Notes under the pieces: model-generated | The model's database searches: none | Told to the model about the DNA's origin: nothing | The model's input: only the letters and a program-made list of their open reading frames with translations | In this document: piece after piece, positions 1 through 8,904 of the stretch | Layout of the letters: every line of letters begins with the position of its first letter | How positions within the stretch are numbered: the stretch's first letter is position 1 | Made by a program: the position numbers and the translations under genes | Assembly: GCA_022841545.1 (NCBI GenBank) | Contig: JALHRF010000013.1 | Span: 1 to 47,375, forward strand | DNA length: 47,375 nucleotides | Direction: 5' to 3' | Source of the DNA: Bauldia sp. | GTDB lineage: Bacteria > Pseudomonadota > Alphaproteobacteria > Rhizobiales > Kaistiaceae

Positions 1-23
1 CTGGTTTCTTCGCTTAACTTGGG

Positions 24-48
24 GAGGGCGGTCCGCCGGATCGCCCTC
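24..48 (+). terminator. Hairpin upstream of the ABC ATPase gene
   Basis: A 7-bp perfect stem (GAGGGCG at 24-30, CGCCCTC at 42-48) encloses an 11-base loop and is followed by a short pyrimidine stretch. It lies directly before the ATPase gene. In many sugar ABC operons a hairpin between the binding-protein gene and the ATPase gene lets the former be expressed more strongly. Whether a binding-protein gene lies just left of the window is inferred. There is no real U-tract. Confidence 0.4.
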
Positions 49-59
49 TTCCCTTGAGA

Positions 60-1595
60 ATGACAGGCATGCCGGGCGACACGCTCATCGAAGTTCGCGA
101 CCTGACCAAGCGCTATGGCGGCGTGGTGGCGCTCGCGGACATGAACCTCACCGTCGAGCGGGGCACGGTCCACGCCGTGGTCGGCGAGAACGGCGCCGGC
201 AAGTCGACCCTGATGAAGATCCTTGCGGGCGCGGTCCATCCCGATTCCGGCACGATCAGGATCGCCGGCGAAGCGGTGACGCTCGAGTCCCCCAACGCGG
301 CGCGGAAGCGCGGCATCGGCATCGTCTACCAGGAACTCAGCCTGTTTCCCGAGCGCTCGGTGCTCGCAAATCTCTACGTCACCCGCGAACCGTCCACGCT
401 TGGCGTCGTCTCGACCCGGAAGATGGAAGCCGAGAGCCGCGACCTGCTGGCCCGCCTTGGTCTGAATGTGGACGTCCACGCCCCCATCGGCCGGCTGACG
501 ATCGGCGAGCGCCAGCTCGTCGAGCTCGCCCGCGTGCTCCTTGAGGAGCCGCAGCTCATCATTCTCGACGAGCCGAACTCGGCGCTGAACGAGCGCGAGA
601 CGCAGCGCCTCTTCGCCGTGCTCCGGCAGCTCAGGTCGCGCGGCCATACCATGCTCTACGTCTCGCACCGGCTCGAGGAGGTGTTTGCCATTTCCGACCG
701 GGTGACCATCACCCGGAACGGGCGTGACGTCCTGACCAAGGACCGCAAGGACCTGACCATCCCCGAGGTCATCGTGGGGATGATCGGCGTCCAGCATGAC
801 CAGATGTTTCCGCCGCCGCTTCCGCCGACGGCCGAGAGTCGCGCCGACGACCGGATCGTCGTCAGCGGTCTCTCGGGGGGCCCGCTCAAAAACGTCGACC
901 TGACGGCGCGGGCCGGCGAGGTGATCGGCCTTGCAGGCCTCGAGGGCTCCGGCGCGTCGACGCTCCTGTCGATTCTCTTCGGCACGCAGAAGGCCTCGGC
1001 CGGGACAGTGACCTTCCCAGACACAAAGGGCCTGCCGCGCAGCCCGACCGATGCCGCGCGCCGCGGCGTCTGCCTCGTGCCCGCCGACCGGCGGCGAAAC
1101 GGCCTGATGCTCGAGAAGAGCATCCTCTTCAACATCAGCCAGGTCTTCGTCGGCGCCCAGACCGGCGGCTCGTGGCTGTTCCGCACCGGGCCGGCCTATG
1201 CGCGGGCGCAGCGCCAGATCGACAACCTCAAGATCAAGGCGCGCTCGCCCTGGACGCTCGCCAACCAGCTCTCGGGCGGCAACCAGCAGAAGGTCGTCAT
1301 CGGCAAGTGGCTCGAGATCGGGCCGAAGGTATTTCTCCTCGACGACCCGACCCGCGGCGTCGACGTCGGCGCCAAGCGCGAGATCTACGGGCTGATCCGG
1401 AAGATGTCGGCCGACGGCGGCATCGTGCTGTTCTCCTCGACCGAGCTGCCCGAGCTCGTCGGCCTCTGCGATCGCATCGTCGTCTTCTACCAGGGCCGTA
1501 TCGCCGGGGAACTCTCCGGCGTCGACGACCACACCCTCCTCCACGTCATCAATACCGGCGAGATGCCGGCCGCATCGACCGGGACCACGCCATGA
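60..1595 (+). CDS. Sugar ABC transporter, ATP-binding protein (RbsA type)
   Basis: This is the cytoplasmic ATPase of a carbohydrate importer of the ribose/xylose class, with two fused nucleotide-binding domains (511 aa). The first domain has a Walker A at about residues 42-50 (GENGAGKST), a relaxed signature (LTIGERQ) and Walker B (LIILDEP). The second has a degenerate P-loop (GLEGSGAST, no Lys), a good signature (LSGGNQQ) and LLDDPTRGVD; a crippled second P-loop is usual for RbsA-like proteins. The start is ambiguous between ATG 60 and ATG 69. The stop overlaps the permease start (ATGA), so the two are coupled. The substrate cannot be read from the sequence; the neighbours suggest a sugar or sugar-acid derivative. 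Confidence 0.93.
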   Translation: MTGMPGDTLIEVRDLTKRYGGVVALADMNLTVERGTVHAVVGENGAGKSTLMKILAGAVHPDSGTIRIAGEAVTLESPNAARKRGIGIVYQELSLFPERSVLANLYVTREPSTLGVVSTRKMEAESRDLLARLGLNVDVHAPIGRLTIGERQLVELARVLLEEPQLIILDEPNSALNERETQRLFAVLRQLRSRGHTMLYVSHRLEEVFAISDRVTITRNGRDVLTKDRKDLTIPEVIVGMIGVQHDQMFPPPLPPTAESRADDRIVVSGLSGGPLKNVDLTARAGEVIGLAGLEGSGASTLLSILFGTQKASAGTVTFPDTKGLPRSPTDAARRGVCLVPADRRRNGLMLEKSILFNISQVFVGAQTGGSWLFRTGPAYARAQRQIDNLKIKARSPWTLANQLSGGNQQKVVIGKWLEIGPKVFLLDDPTRGVDVGAKREIYGLIRKMSADGGIVLFSSTELPELVGLCDRIVVFYQGRIAGELSGVDDHTLLHVINTGEMPAASTGTTP

Positions 1596-2596
1596 CCGAC
1601 ACCGCCGCGCCGCCGAGCACGACCCGTCGCCGCTTCCGGCTGCCGGAGGAAACCGGCGTCATCGTCGCGCTGCTCCTGATGATCATCATCATCGGCATCG
1701 CTCGCCCGCGCTTCCTGAATCCGATCAACCTCCTCACCATCCTCGGCCACACCACCTTCCAGGGGATGCTGGCGATCGGCATGGTCTATCTGCTCGCGAT
1801 CCGCGAGATCGATCTCTCGGTGGGCTGGATCTTCAACTTCTCCGCCGTGTTCTCGGGCCTCCTGATGGTGGCCGGCATCGATCCGTGGATAGCGGCCTTT
1901 GCCGGCGTCGCCTTCGGCGCCCTGCTCGGCGCCTTCAACGGCCTGCTCGCGGTCGGACTGCGGCTGCCGGCGATCATCGTCACCCTCGGGACCTATTCAA
2001 TGTTCCAGGGCCTGTCGCTCGTGGTGAACAACGGCCGCGCCGTTGTGCCGCCCGACCAGGACTCGAGCTTCTTCAACGCGATCTCGACCAAGCTCTTCGG
2101 CATCGTCCCGGTGGCGGCCCTGGTCTTCGTCGCGCTCGCCATCGTCATGCATTTCGTGCTTCACCGCACCAAGTTCGGCTACCGCGTCCAGGCGGTCGGC
2201 AGCAACCCGGAGGCAGCAGAGCTGGCCGGCATCTCGAACAACATGATCCGCCTCCAGACGCTGATCCTGATGGGCGCGATCTGCGGCCTGTCGGGCGTGA
2301 TGTATATCGGCTTCCGCGGCGCCATCGACCCGAACGAAGGATCCGACTTCGTCCTCGTCGTGGTCGCCGCCGTCATCATCGGCGGGACGCCGCTCTCCGG
2401 CGGCTACGGCACGGTGATCGGCGCCGTTGTCGGCATGATGATCATCCAGGTGATCTCGAGCGGCCTGATCTTTTTCGGCATCGACGCGACCTGGAGCACC
2501 TTCGTGACCGGCGCGGTGATCGTCGTCGCCGTGGTCCTCGACCAGATCGTCAAGTGGCAGCGCAACCGGGCGCTCGCTCGCGCCAGCGATGGCTGA
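1592..2596 (+). CDS. Sugar ABC transporter, permease protein (RbsC type)
   Basis: Inner-membrane permease (334 aa) of the BPD_transp_2 family. After a short cytoplasmic N-terminus rich in Thr and Arg comes a series of about eight to ten hydrophobic segments, beginning with a helix around residues 20-40. The conserved segment AIREIDLSVG at about residues 67-76 is typical of RbsC/XylH proteins. The start at 1592 is chosen because its ATG overlaps the ATPase stop by 4 nt and everything upstream in this frame is antisense-like Arg-rich sequence inside the ATPase gene. It overlaps the next gene by 8 nt, so ATPase, permease and CoA-transferase form one transcription unit. Confidence 0.92.
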   Translation: MTDTAAPPSTTRRRFRLPEETGVIVALLLMIIIIGIARPRFLNPINLLTILGHTTFQGMLAIGMVYLLAIREIDLSVGWIFNFSAVFSGLLMVAGIDPWIAAFAGVAFGALLGAFNGLLAVGLRLPAIIVTLGTYSMFQGLSLVVNNGRAVVPPDQDSSFFNAISTKLFGIVPVAALVFVALAIVMHFVLHRTKFGYRVQAVGSNPEAAELAGISNNMIRLQTLILMGAICGLSGVMYIGFRGAIDPNEGSDFVLVVVAAVIIGGTPLSGGYGTVIGAVVGMMIIQVISSGLIFFGIDATWSTFVTGAVIVVAVVLDQIVKWQRNRALARASDG

Positions 2597-3800
2597 CGGC
2601 ATCCTTCACGGTCTTCGCATCGTCGAGGGATCGGCGTTCGTCGCGGTGCCGCTCGCCGGGATGACGTTCGCCCAGCTCGGCGCGGACGTCATCCGCTTCG
2701 ATCCGATCGGCGGCGGGCTCGACGCGCGCCGCTGGCCGCTCGACAGGACGGGCAACAGCCTGTTCTGGCAAGGGCTCAACAAGGGCAAGCGCTCGCTCGC
2801 CGTCGACCTCAAGTCGCCGGAGGGCCGCGAGATCGTGACCCGGCTGATCGCGCGGCCCGGGCCGGACGCCGGCATCTTCCTCACCAACCTGCCGAGCACC
2901 GGCTGGCTCTCCTACGCCACACTCCGCGAGCACCGCGAGGACCTGATCATGGTCCTCCTCACCGGCAACCGGAACGGCTCCAGCGCCATCGACTATACCG
3001 TCCACCCGGCCACGGGATTCCCAGCGATCACCGGCCCGGCGGGCACCGGGCCTGTCAACAGCGTGCTCCCCGCGTGGGACATCGCTGCCGGCCTCCACGC
3101 CGCCGTCGGCCTGCTCGCCGCCGAGCGCCAGCGGGCGCGCACCGGGAAGGGCGCACTCGTCCGCCTGGCACTCTCCGACGTCGCCTTCGCCATCACCGCC
3201 GCGCTCGGCCGCCTCGCGCAAGGCGAATTCGGCCTCGACGACGGCGGCAAAACCGGCAATGACCTCTACGGCGCATTCGGCCGCGACTTCGCCACGCGCG
3301 ACGGCGAGCGAGTGATGATCGTGGCGCTGACGCCGAAACAGTGGGCAACGCTCAAGGCGATGACCGGCTCGGCCCCGGCCATGGCAGAGATCGCGGTCCG
3401 AACCGGCATCGACCTCGAGACCGAGGACGGCCGCTTCGCCGCCCGCGACGAGATCGCAGCAGTCCTCGCGCCATGGTTTGCCGAGCGCACGCTCGCCGAA
3501 GTCGACGAGACCTTTTCGGGCACGGGCGTTTCCTACGGGCCGTACCAGTCATTCCGGACGCTTGCGACCGCCGACCCCCGCGTCATCGGTCACGGCCTCT
3601 TCGCCACCGTGGCCCATTCCGGCGGCACCGCCTATCGCACACCGGCCTCTCCGCTCGACTTCAGCGATGCGGAGCGCCTGCCCCCAATGCCTGCCCCCGC
3701 GCTCGGCCAGCACACCGACGAGATCCTGGCGGGCGAACTCGGCCTGCCGGACCATGACATCGGCCGGCTGCACGACAAGGGCATCGTCGCCGGGCCGTGA
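2589..3800 (+). CDS. Class III CoA-transferase (CaiB/BaiF family)
   Basis: A 403-aa protein of the formyl-CoA transferase family, which moves CoA between carboxylic acids through an aspartyl thioester. The expected catalytic Asp is visible at D163 in PAWDIAAGLHAA, close to Asp169 of the family prototype. The N-terminal Rossmann part carries GLRIVEG and GADVIRFDP, a slightly drifted form of the usual ...LGADVIKVE. It overlaps the permease gene by 8 nt. A CoA-transferase translated with a sugar importer is unusual and suggests that a carboxylate made from the imported compound is activated as a CoA ester. Its substrates are unknown. Confidence 0.85.
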   Translation: MADGILHGLRIVEGSAFVAVPLAGMTFAQLGADVIRFDPIGGGLDARRWPLDRTGNSLFWQGLNKGKRSLAVDLKSPEGREIVTRLIARPGPDAGIFLTNLPSTGWLSYATLREHREDLIMVLLTGNRNGSSAIDYTVHPATGFPAITGPAGTGPVNSVLPAWDIAAGLHAAVGLLAAERQRARTGKGALVRLALSDVAFAITAALGRLAQGEFGLDDGGKTGNDLYGAFGRDFATRDGERVMIVALTPKQWATLKAMTGSAPAMAEIAVRTGIDLETEDGRFAARDEIAAVLAPWFAERTLAEVDETFSGTGVSYGPYQSFRTLATADPRVIGHGLFATVAHSGGTAYRTPASPLDFSDAERLPPMPAPALGQHTDEILAGELGLPDHDIGRLHDKGIVAGP

Positions 3801-3813
3801 GCGCCGGCCCGGA

Positions 3814-4314
3814 TCAGCCCGGCCTGCCGTCGCCGAGATCGACGCGGGCGACCTTGTCCTGGTAGTCCTTCTTCGGGTCCCGTCCGAGCAGAAGCTTGAT
3901 GCCGGCGAGGAGGCTCGATCCATTCTCCCAGATCTGGGCATCGTCGGGATCGAATCGAAGCAGGACCAACTTCGGATCGTCCTTGCCGCCCTCGTACCAG
4001 GCCGCGATGAACGGGTTCCACAGCCGGTCGATGACGGCGCGGTCCGTGTCGACCCGAAGGTCGCCGTGGATCGCGGCGAACAGGCTGTGGCTCTTCGAAG
4101 AGAAGGCCGCAATCGCGCGATGGCCCTCTCCCAGCGCATCGACGATGGAGGTGTCGCGGGCGGTGAAGAACCAGATCGGACCGCGCTCCTGCTCGACCAT
4201 GGCGGTCATCGGGCGGGTATGGGCTTCCTCGGCGTCGACCAGACCGAGCATCACGGTCATGTCTGACTTGAGCGTCTTCCAGAATTCGGTCTCGAGTTCG
4301 GCGGGGGTCGGCAT
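3814..4314 (-). CDS. Pyridoxamine 5'-phosphate oxidase-like (general stress protein 26 type) protein
   Basis: A 166-aa protein with a split-barrel flavin-binding fold. Its start ...FWKTLKSDMTVMLGL..., the central GPIWFFTARDTSIV and the YQDKVARVDLGDGRPG end match stress-type PNPOx proteins found widely in alphaproteobacteria. ATG 4314 is chosen over an upstream start because AGGAG precedes it by 9 nt. The gene converges on the CoA-transferase gene with only 13 nt between the stops and probably does not belong to the catabolic operon. Such proteins bind FMN, FAD or F420, but the reaction is not known. Confidence 0.8.
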   Translation of the reverse strand: MPTPAELETEFWKTLKSDMTVMLGLVDAEEAHTRPMTAMVEQERGPIWFFTARDTSIVDALGEGHRAIAAFSSKSHSLFAAIHGDLRVDTDRAVIDRLWNPFIAAWYEGGKDDPKLVLLRFDPDDAQIWENGSSLLAGIKLLLGRDPKKDYQDKVARVDLGDGRPG

Positions 4315-4423
4315 GAACGGCAACTCCTGTCGGGTCGGACAGGAACGCGAACCCCGAGGCATGGTTCCGCACGTGCTGCCGTGCCGGGATCGTTGAGGCT
4401 CGGTATCGCTTCCGCGACCGGCT

Positions 4424-5464
4424 CTAGGCGCGTGGCGGCGGCCCGCACGAGTGGCCGAGGATCAGCGTCGTGGGAAACGTCACCCGGCGCGGCGGGTCGG
4501 TCGACTTCTCGGTCATTCGTTCGAGGAGCAGTTCCGCCGCGATCCGCCCGATCGCCTCGACGTCGCGGTCGATCAGCGTCAGCGGGCCGGGATAGGTGGT
4601 CGCGAGATCGGTCCGGTCGCAGGTGATCAGCGACAGGTCGCGGCCGATCTCCAGTCCCTGCTGCTGCACGGCGCGAAGCACGCCGACCAGGATCTGGTTG
4701 CCGCCGGCGATGATCGCCGTGGGCGGATCGGCGACGCGCAGAAGCGTGCTCGTCTCCCGCTGGCCATAGGCGGCGGAGAGATGCCGGGCGCGGATCAGGT
4801 CCTCCGGGCAGGGCAGGCCGCGCTTCTCGAAGGCCTCGACGAAGCCGCGCTTCCGTTCGCGGCCGGGGAAGATGTCGGTCCCGGCGGTGATCAGCGCGAT
4901 CCGCCGGTGGCCGAGGCCGATCAGGTAGTCGACCGCCTGGCGCATGCCGGTCGCGTGGTCGGTCATCACCGAATCGATGTTGATCGGCACCTCGCGGTCG
5001 AGCAGCACGCCCGGCACGCGGAGCGTCGCGAGCCGCGCCCGGCACTCCGGGTCCTGCTCCGAGTTGATGGTCATCATCAGCCCGTCGACGCGGCCGCGCT
5101 GGAGCATGTCGATCGCCGCCGCCTCGCGATCCGGCTCGCCACCGGTGTTGATCAGGTGGAGCGTGAAGCCGTGCGGCCTGAGTTCCGCCTCCGCCGCCTT
5201 GAAGACGTTGGAGTGCATCGGATTGGTGATGTCGTTGATGATGAAGCCGACCGTCATCGTCGTCCGGCGGCGCATGTTCTGCGCCCGCGGGTCGGGCTGG
5301 AAGCCCATGCGGTCGATGACCGCACGAACCTTTTCGAGCGTCACCGGTCGCACCGTTGCCGGCGCATTGAGCGCGCGTGAAACGGTTCCGACAGAAACGC
5401 CCGCCGCCTTCGCCACTTCGCGGATGGTGACCGTCTTGCCGGGCTTGTCGAACGGCGAATTCAT
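4424..5464 (-). CDS. LacI-family transcriptional regulator
   Basis: A 346-aa repressor-type protein. The N-terminal helix-turn-helix reads TIREVAKAAGVSVGTVSRALN, followed by the hinge helix region (RRRTTMTVGFIIND) and a periplasmic-binding-protein-like effector domain. It is divergent from the enolase-superfamily gene and lies between that gene and the ABC/CoA-transferase operon, so it very probably controls the island. A candidate operator sits over the facing promoter at 5673-5685. Alternative starts are GTG 5480-5482 and ATG 5462-5464; neither has an ideally spaced Shine-Dalgarno sequence. The ligand is probably a sugar or a pathway intermediate. Confidence 0.92.
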   Translation of the reverse strand: MNSPFDKPGKTVTIREVAKAAGVSVGTVSRALNAPATVRPVTLEKVRAVIDRMGFQPDPRAQNMRRRTTMTVGFIINDITNPMHSNVFKAAEAELRPHGFTLHLINTGGEPDREAAAIDMLQRGRVDGLMMTINSEQDPECRARLATLRVPGVLLDREVPINIDSVMTDHATGMRQAVDYLIGLGHRRIALITAGTDIFPGRERKRGFVEAFEKRGLPCPEDLIRARHLSAAYGQRETSTLLRVADPPTAIIAGGNQILVGVLRAVQQQGLEIGRDLSLITCDRTDLATTYPGPLTLIDRDVEAIGRIAAELLLERMTEKSTDPPRRVTFPTTLILGHSCGPPPRA

Positions 5465-5643
5465 CGATCGGGCGAGCCGCACTCCGCGCAGGATGTTCCT
5501 CCCGCCACGCGATCCTAGCGCAAGCAGGTGGAGAATCCCAGCATTTCTGCCGATAAACGGCCTCGCTCGAGGGCGACGACGGGCCTCGGCACTGCAATGC
5601 CAATCCCGCCGCTCCGCATGCCGTGGCAGCGCTGCTCCGGCCC

Positions 5644-5673
5644 TTGACGGTCTCGCTGCCCGCGGGCTATTTT
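5644..5673 (+). promoter_or_regulatory. Sigma70-type promoter of the enolase-superfamily/2-oxoacid dehydrogenase operon
   Basis: TTGACG at 5644-5649 (5 of 6 matches to the -35 consensus) is followed after 18 bp by TATTTT at 5668-5673 (4 of 6). The placement, just upstream of the gene at 5708 and divergent from the LacI gene, makes it a sensible promoter. Predicted from sequence only. Confidence 0.5.
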
Positions 5674-5685
5674 GAAACGATTACA
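5673..5685 (+). promoter_or_regulatory. Candidate LacI-family operator
   Basis: TGAAACGATTACA contains the AA-N-CG-N-TT core typical of LacI/GalR-family operators and is an imperfect palindrome around the central CG. It begins at the last base of the proposed -10 element and covers the likely transcription start, a position suited to repression by the adjacent divergent LacI protein. Confidence 0.5.
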
Positions 5686-5707
5686 TTGGCACCGGAAGGG
5701 ACATCGC

Positions 5708-6853
5708 GTGACGGCATCCACGGCCACGATCGGGCACCGCGGTCTCAAGATCGAGCGCATCGAGTGCATCCCTCTCCTGATGCCGCTGCCCCGCACCTAT
5801 CGCGGCAGCAACTACTTCATGACGCATCGCTGCACCATCATAACGCGGCTGTATACGTCGGAGGGGATCGTCGGCGAGGTCTACAACGGCGACGAATATG
5901 AGACCCAGGCCGAAGTCCTGCGCATCATCAACGAAGAGATCGCGCCAAAGATCGTCGGCATGGATGCCTTCAATACCGAAGGCTGCTGGCGCGCGATGCT
6001 GTCCTCGACCTACAACATCCTTCGCGACCGCAAGCTCGGCACCTGCGCCATGGCCTGCGTCGACAGCGCAATCTGGGACGCGGTGGGCAAGGCGCTCGAC
6101 GTGCCGCTCTACAAATTGTGGGGCGGCTACACCGACACCCTGCCGATCGTGTGCATCGCGGGCTATTATGAAGCGGGCAAGACCCTCGCCGATTTCGGCC
6201 GCGAAATGGAGCAGATCCGTGAGGCGGGCTTCGCCGGCTGCAAGTTCAAGGTCGGCGGACGCACGCCGGAGGAGGACGCGGACCGCGTCCGCGCCGCGCG
6301 CGCCGCCGCGGGCGACGACTTCGTGCTCACCATCGACGCCAACCAGGGCTATACGCTCCGCCAGGCGGTCGATTTCTCGCGCCGGATCGCGGACCAGAAC
6401 ATCCGCTGGTTCGAGGAGCCGGTGCGCTGGTTCAACGACCGGATCGACATGGCCTCGGTCCGCAACATGACCGGGATTCCGGTCTGTGCCGGCCAAAGCG
6501 AGATCGGCCGCGCCGGGTGCCGCGACCTGATGATGGCCGGCGCCATTGACGTCTGCAACTTCGACGCAAGCTGGGGTGCGGGACCGACCGAGTGGCGGCG
6601 CGTCGCCGGGACGGCGATGTCCTTCGGCGTCGAGATGGGTCACCATGAGGAGCCGCAGATCTCGGCTCATCTCCTCGCTTCGATCGCCCATTCCACCTAT
6701 TTGGAAACCTTTCATCCGGACCGCGATCCGATGTTCTACGCGCTGGTCGAGAACCGCTCTCCCTTCGTCAAGGGCAACTACAAGCTGCCCGAAGGCGCCG
6801 GCTTCGGCTTGAAGCTCGACGAGAAGGTCATTGCGAAGCATCGCGTCTCTTAG
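5708..6853 (+). CDS. Enolase-superfamily enzyme, mandelate racemase/muconate lactonizing type
   Basis: A 381-aa enzyme of the mandelate racemase subgroup, members of which abstract a proton alpha to a carboxylate and typically dehydrate sugar acids. Visible active-site elements are the KxK pair at K179-F-K181, metal ligands D210 (TIDANQ), a Glu in WFEEPV (about 236) and a Glu in AGQSE (265), D286 and the His pair at about 312-313 (MGHHEEP). GTG 5708 is chosen because GGAAGGG ends 7 nt upstream; the in-frame TTG at 5672 lies inside the promoter/operator. The substrate is unknown, but an acid sugar dehydratase fits the ABC importer and LacI regulator nearby. The E1alpha gene follows after 32 nt. 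Confidence 0.88.
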   Translation: MTASTATIGHRGLKIERIECIPLLMPLPRTYRGSNYFMTHRCTIITRLYTSEGIVGEVYNGDEYETQAEVLRIINEEIAPKIVGMDAFNTEGCWRAMLSSTYNILRDRKLGTCAMACVDSAIWDAVGKALDVPLYKLWGGYTDTLPIVCIAGYYEAGKTLADFGREMEQIREAGFAGCKFKVGGRTPEEDADRVRAARAAAGDDFVLTIDANQGYTLRQAVDFSRRIADQNIRWFEEPVRWFNDRIDMASVRNMTGIPVCAGQSEIGRAGCRDLMMAGAIDVCNFDASWGAGPTEWRRVAGTAMSFGVEMGHHEEPQISAHLLASIAHSTYLETFHPDRDPMFYALVENRSPFVKGNYKLPEGAGFGLKLDEKVIAKHRVS

Positions 6854-6885
6854 TCTCTCTCCCGGCCTCGCATGGCCAGATCCCG

Positions 6886-7908
6886 ATGGAACCCCGCATG
6901 AAGGCCAGAACCGCTAAGCCGACCAAAGCCGACGCCAAGGTCAAGCCGCTGACTGACAAGGACCGCCTTGAGCTGTTCAGGATGATGGTGCGCATCCGCG
7001 AGTTCGAGGAGGAGGTGCAGCGGAGCTACCTCGAGGGCCTCGTCCACGGCACCACCCACCTCTGCCAGGGGCAGGAAGCGGTCGCCGCCGGCACCGGCTT
7101 CGTGTTCCGCCCGGACGACTATATCGGCTACACCTATCGCGGCCACGGCCACTGCCTCGCCCGCGGCATGGACGAGGAAGGCGCCTTCGCCGAGCTGTTC
7201 GGCCGCACCACCGGCGTCTGCGGCGGCGTCGGCGGCTCGATGCACCTCACGGACATCGACAAGGGCCTGATCGGCGCGTTCGGCATCGTCGGCGGCGGCT
7301 TGCCGGTCTCGGTCGGCGCCGGTGTCACTGCCCAGCTCAACGGCCGCGGCCAGCTCTCGGCCACCTTCTTCGGCGACGGCGCGACCAATATCGGCGCCTT
7401 CCACGAATCGATGAACATCGCCCAGGTCTGGAAGCTGCCGGTGCTGTTCATCTGCGAGAACAACCTCTACGGCGAGTTCACCCGCATCAACCACTCCACG
7501 CCCTTCGAGGACCTGATCAAGCGCGCCCGCGGCTACGATATGAACGCGGTGCAGGTCGACGGCAACGACGTCGAGAAGGTCTACGAGGCGACGGCCGAGG
7601 CGGCGAACCGCGCCCGCGCCGGCGGCGGACCGACCTTCATCGAGTGCATGACCTACCGCCACCGCGGCCACTCGCGCACCGACCCGGCCAAGTACCGCGA
7701 CCCGAAGGAAGTCGAGACCTGGCTCGCCCGGGACCCGCTCAAGCTCTACGAGATGGCGCTCATCAAGCGGAAGCTCCTGACGAAGGAAAAGGCCGACGCG
7801 CTGATCCTCGAGGAGCGTGCCCGCCAGCGCGCCGCGTCCGAGCGCGCCGCCGCCGCGCCGTGGCCCGATGCCGCCACGATCGACTTCCAAACCCTGACCT
7901 TCGCCTGA
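6886..7908 (+). CDS. Thiamine-diphosphate-dependent 2-oxoacid dehydrogenase E1 component, alpha subunit
   Basis: A 340-aa alpha subunit of a pyruvate/acetoin dehydrogenase-type E1. The ThDP-binding motif is clear: GDG at 163-165 and NN at 192-193. The conserved YRGHGH (about 84-89) and the phosphorylation-loop-like YRHRGHSRTD are also present. The protein lacks the long mitochondrial-type N-terminus but carries a Lys-rich extension of about 20 residues. An internal start at ATG 6898 is possible. It forms an operon with the E1beta and E2 genes. Main-pathway pdhA normally sits with an E3 gene and a lipoyl-domain E1beta; here neither is present, so this is a pathway-specific complex, closest in look to AcoA-like enzymes. 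Confidence 0.9.
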   Translation: MEPRMKARTAKPTKADAKVKPLTDKDRLELFRMMVRIREFEEEVQRSYLEGLVHGTTHLCQGQEAVAAGTGFVFRPDDYIGYTYRGHGHCLARGMDEEGAFAELFGRTTGVCGGVGGSMHLTDIDKGLIGAFGIVGGGLPVSVGAGVTAQLNGRGQLSATFFGDGATNIGAFHESMNIAQVWKLPVLFICENNLYGEFTRINHSTPFEDLIKRARGYDMNAVQVDGNDVEKVYEATAEAANRARAGGGPTFIECMTYRHRGHSRTDPAKYRDPKEVETWLARDPLKLYEMALIKRKLLTKEKADALILEERARQRAASERAAAAPWPDAATIDFQTLTFA

Positions 7909-7918
7909 GGCCGCCGAG

Positions 7919-8890
7919 ATGCAAGAGATCACCTACCGCGAAGCGATCCTTGCCGCCCTCCAGGAGGAGATGCGGCGGGACGACAAGATCTTGATCATGG
8001 GCGAGGACATCGGGCCCTCCGGTGGCCCGTTCAAGACCTGCCAGGGCCTCTACGAGGAGTTCGGCGCGGCCCGCGTCCGCGACACGCCGATCGCCGAGAC
8101 CGGCTTCGTCGGCGCCGCGCTCGGCCTCGCCATCACCGGCTACCGGCCGATCGCCGAGATCATGTTCGCCGATTTTCTCGGCGTCTGCTTCGATCAGATC
8201 GTCAGTTCGATTGCCAAGCATCGCTTCATGTCGGGCGGCAAGGTCAAGGCGCCGCTGGTCATCCGCGCCATCGGTGGGGCGGGGCTCCGTTTCGCGGCGC
8301 AGCATTCGCAGACCGCCGAGTCTTGGTTTCTTTCGGTCCCCGGCCTCACCATCGTCTGCCCGTCTTCGCCGAACGAGGCCTACGGCATGCTCCGCGCCGC
8401 CATCCGCTACGACAACCCGGTTCTGGTGTTGGAGCACAAGGCTCTCCTCTCGACCAAGGGCCCGGTCGACATTGGCGGCCCGGTCCTGCCGCTCACCGGG
8501 CCGAAGATGGTGCGCGAGGGGCGCGACGCGACGATCGTCGCGAGCCTCGCCATGGTCGGCCGCTCGATCGAGGCGGCGGAACTTCTGGCGAAGGACGGCA
8601 TCGAGGCCGAGGTCTTCGACATCCGCTCGCTCCGCCCGATGATCACCGGGCCGATCGTCGAGAGCGTGAAGAAGACCAACCTCCTCGTCGCCGTCGAGGA
8701 GCAGGCGCAGGTCGGCGGCTGGACCGCCGAGGTCGCTGCTCAGGTGACCGCAGAGGCGTTCGACTATCTCGACGCACCGCCGGCCCGGGTGACGCTGCCG
8801 GACTACCCTGTGCCTTATAGCCCGCCGCTCGAAGATTTCGTGATTCCATCACCGGAGCGGATCGCCGCGACGGTGAAGTCCCTGCTCTGA
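7919..8890 (+). CDS. 2-oxoacid dehydrogenase E1 component, beta subunit
   Basis: A 323-aa transketolase-like beta subunit that completes the E1 heterotetramer with the preceding gene. Typical segments are ITYREAILAALQEEM at the start, MGEDIG, TPIAETGFVGAALGLA, and the C-terminal transketolase_C region with FDIRSLRPM. It lacks the N-terminal lipoyl domain found on the housekeeping PdhB of many Rhizobiales, which supports an accessory role. It starts 10 nt after the alpha-subunit stop, with GAGG 8 nt upstream of the ATG. Confidence 0.92.
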   Translation: MQEITYREAILAALQEEMRRDDKILIMGEDIGPSGGPFKTCQGLYEEFGAARVRDTPIAETGFVGAALGLAITGYRPIAEIMFADFLGVCFDQIVSSIAKHRFMSGGKVKAPLVIRAIGGAGLRFAAQHSQTAESWFLSVPGLTIVCPSSPNEAYGMLRAAIRYDNPVLVLEHKALLSTKGPVDIGGPVLPLTGPKMVREGRDATIVASLAMVGRSIEAAELLAKDGIEAEVFDIRSLRPMITGPIVESVKKTNLLVAVEEQAQVGGWTAEVAAQVTAEAFDYLDAPPARVTLPDYPVPYSPPLEDFVIPSPERIAATVKSLL

Positions 8891-8904
8891 CCGGACCCGC
8901 GATC

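Noticed and set aside
1172-1591. N-terminal extension of the sugar permease
   Set aside because: The extension lies inside the ABC ATPase gene, is Arg/Pro-rich and lacks membrane helices; the 4-nt overlapping ATG at 1592 is the natural start.
6850-7932. Long minus-strand open frame (360 codons) opposite E1alpha
   Set aside because: The plus strand encodes a complete E1alpha with ThDP motifs. The antisense frame is rich in Ala, Arg and Asp with no family resemblance, as expected from GC-rich third positions.
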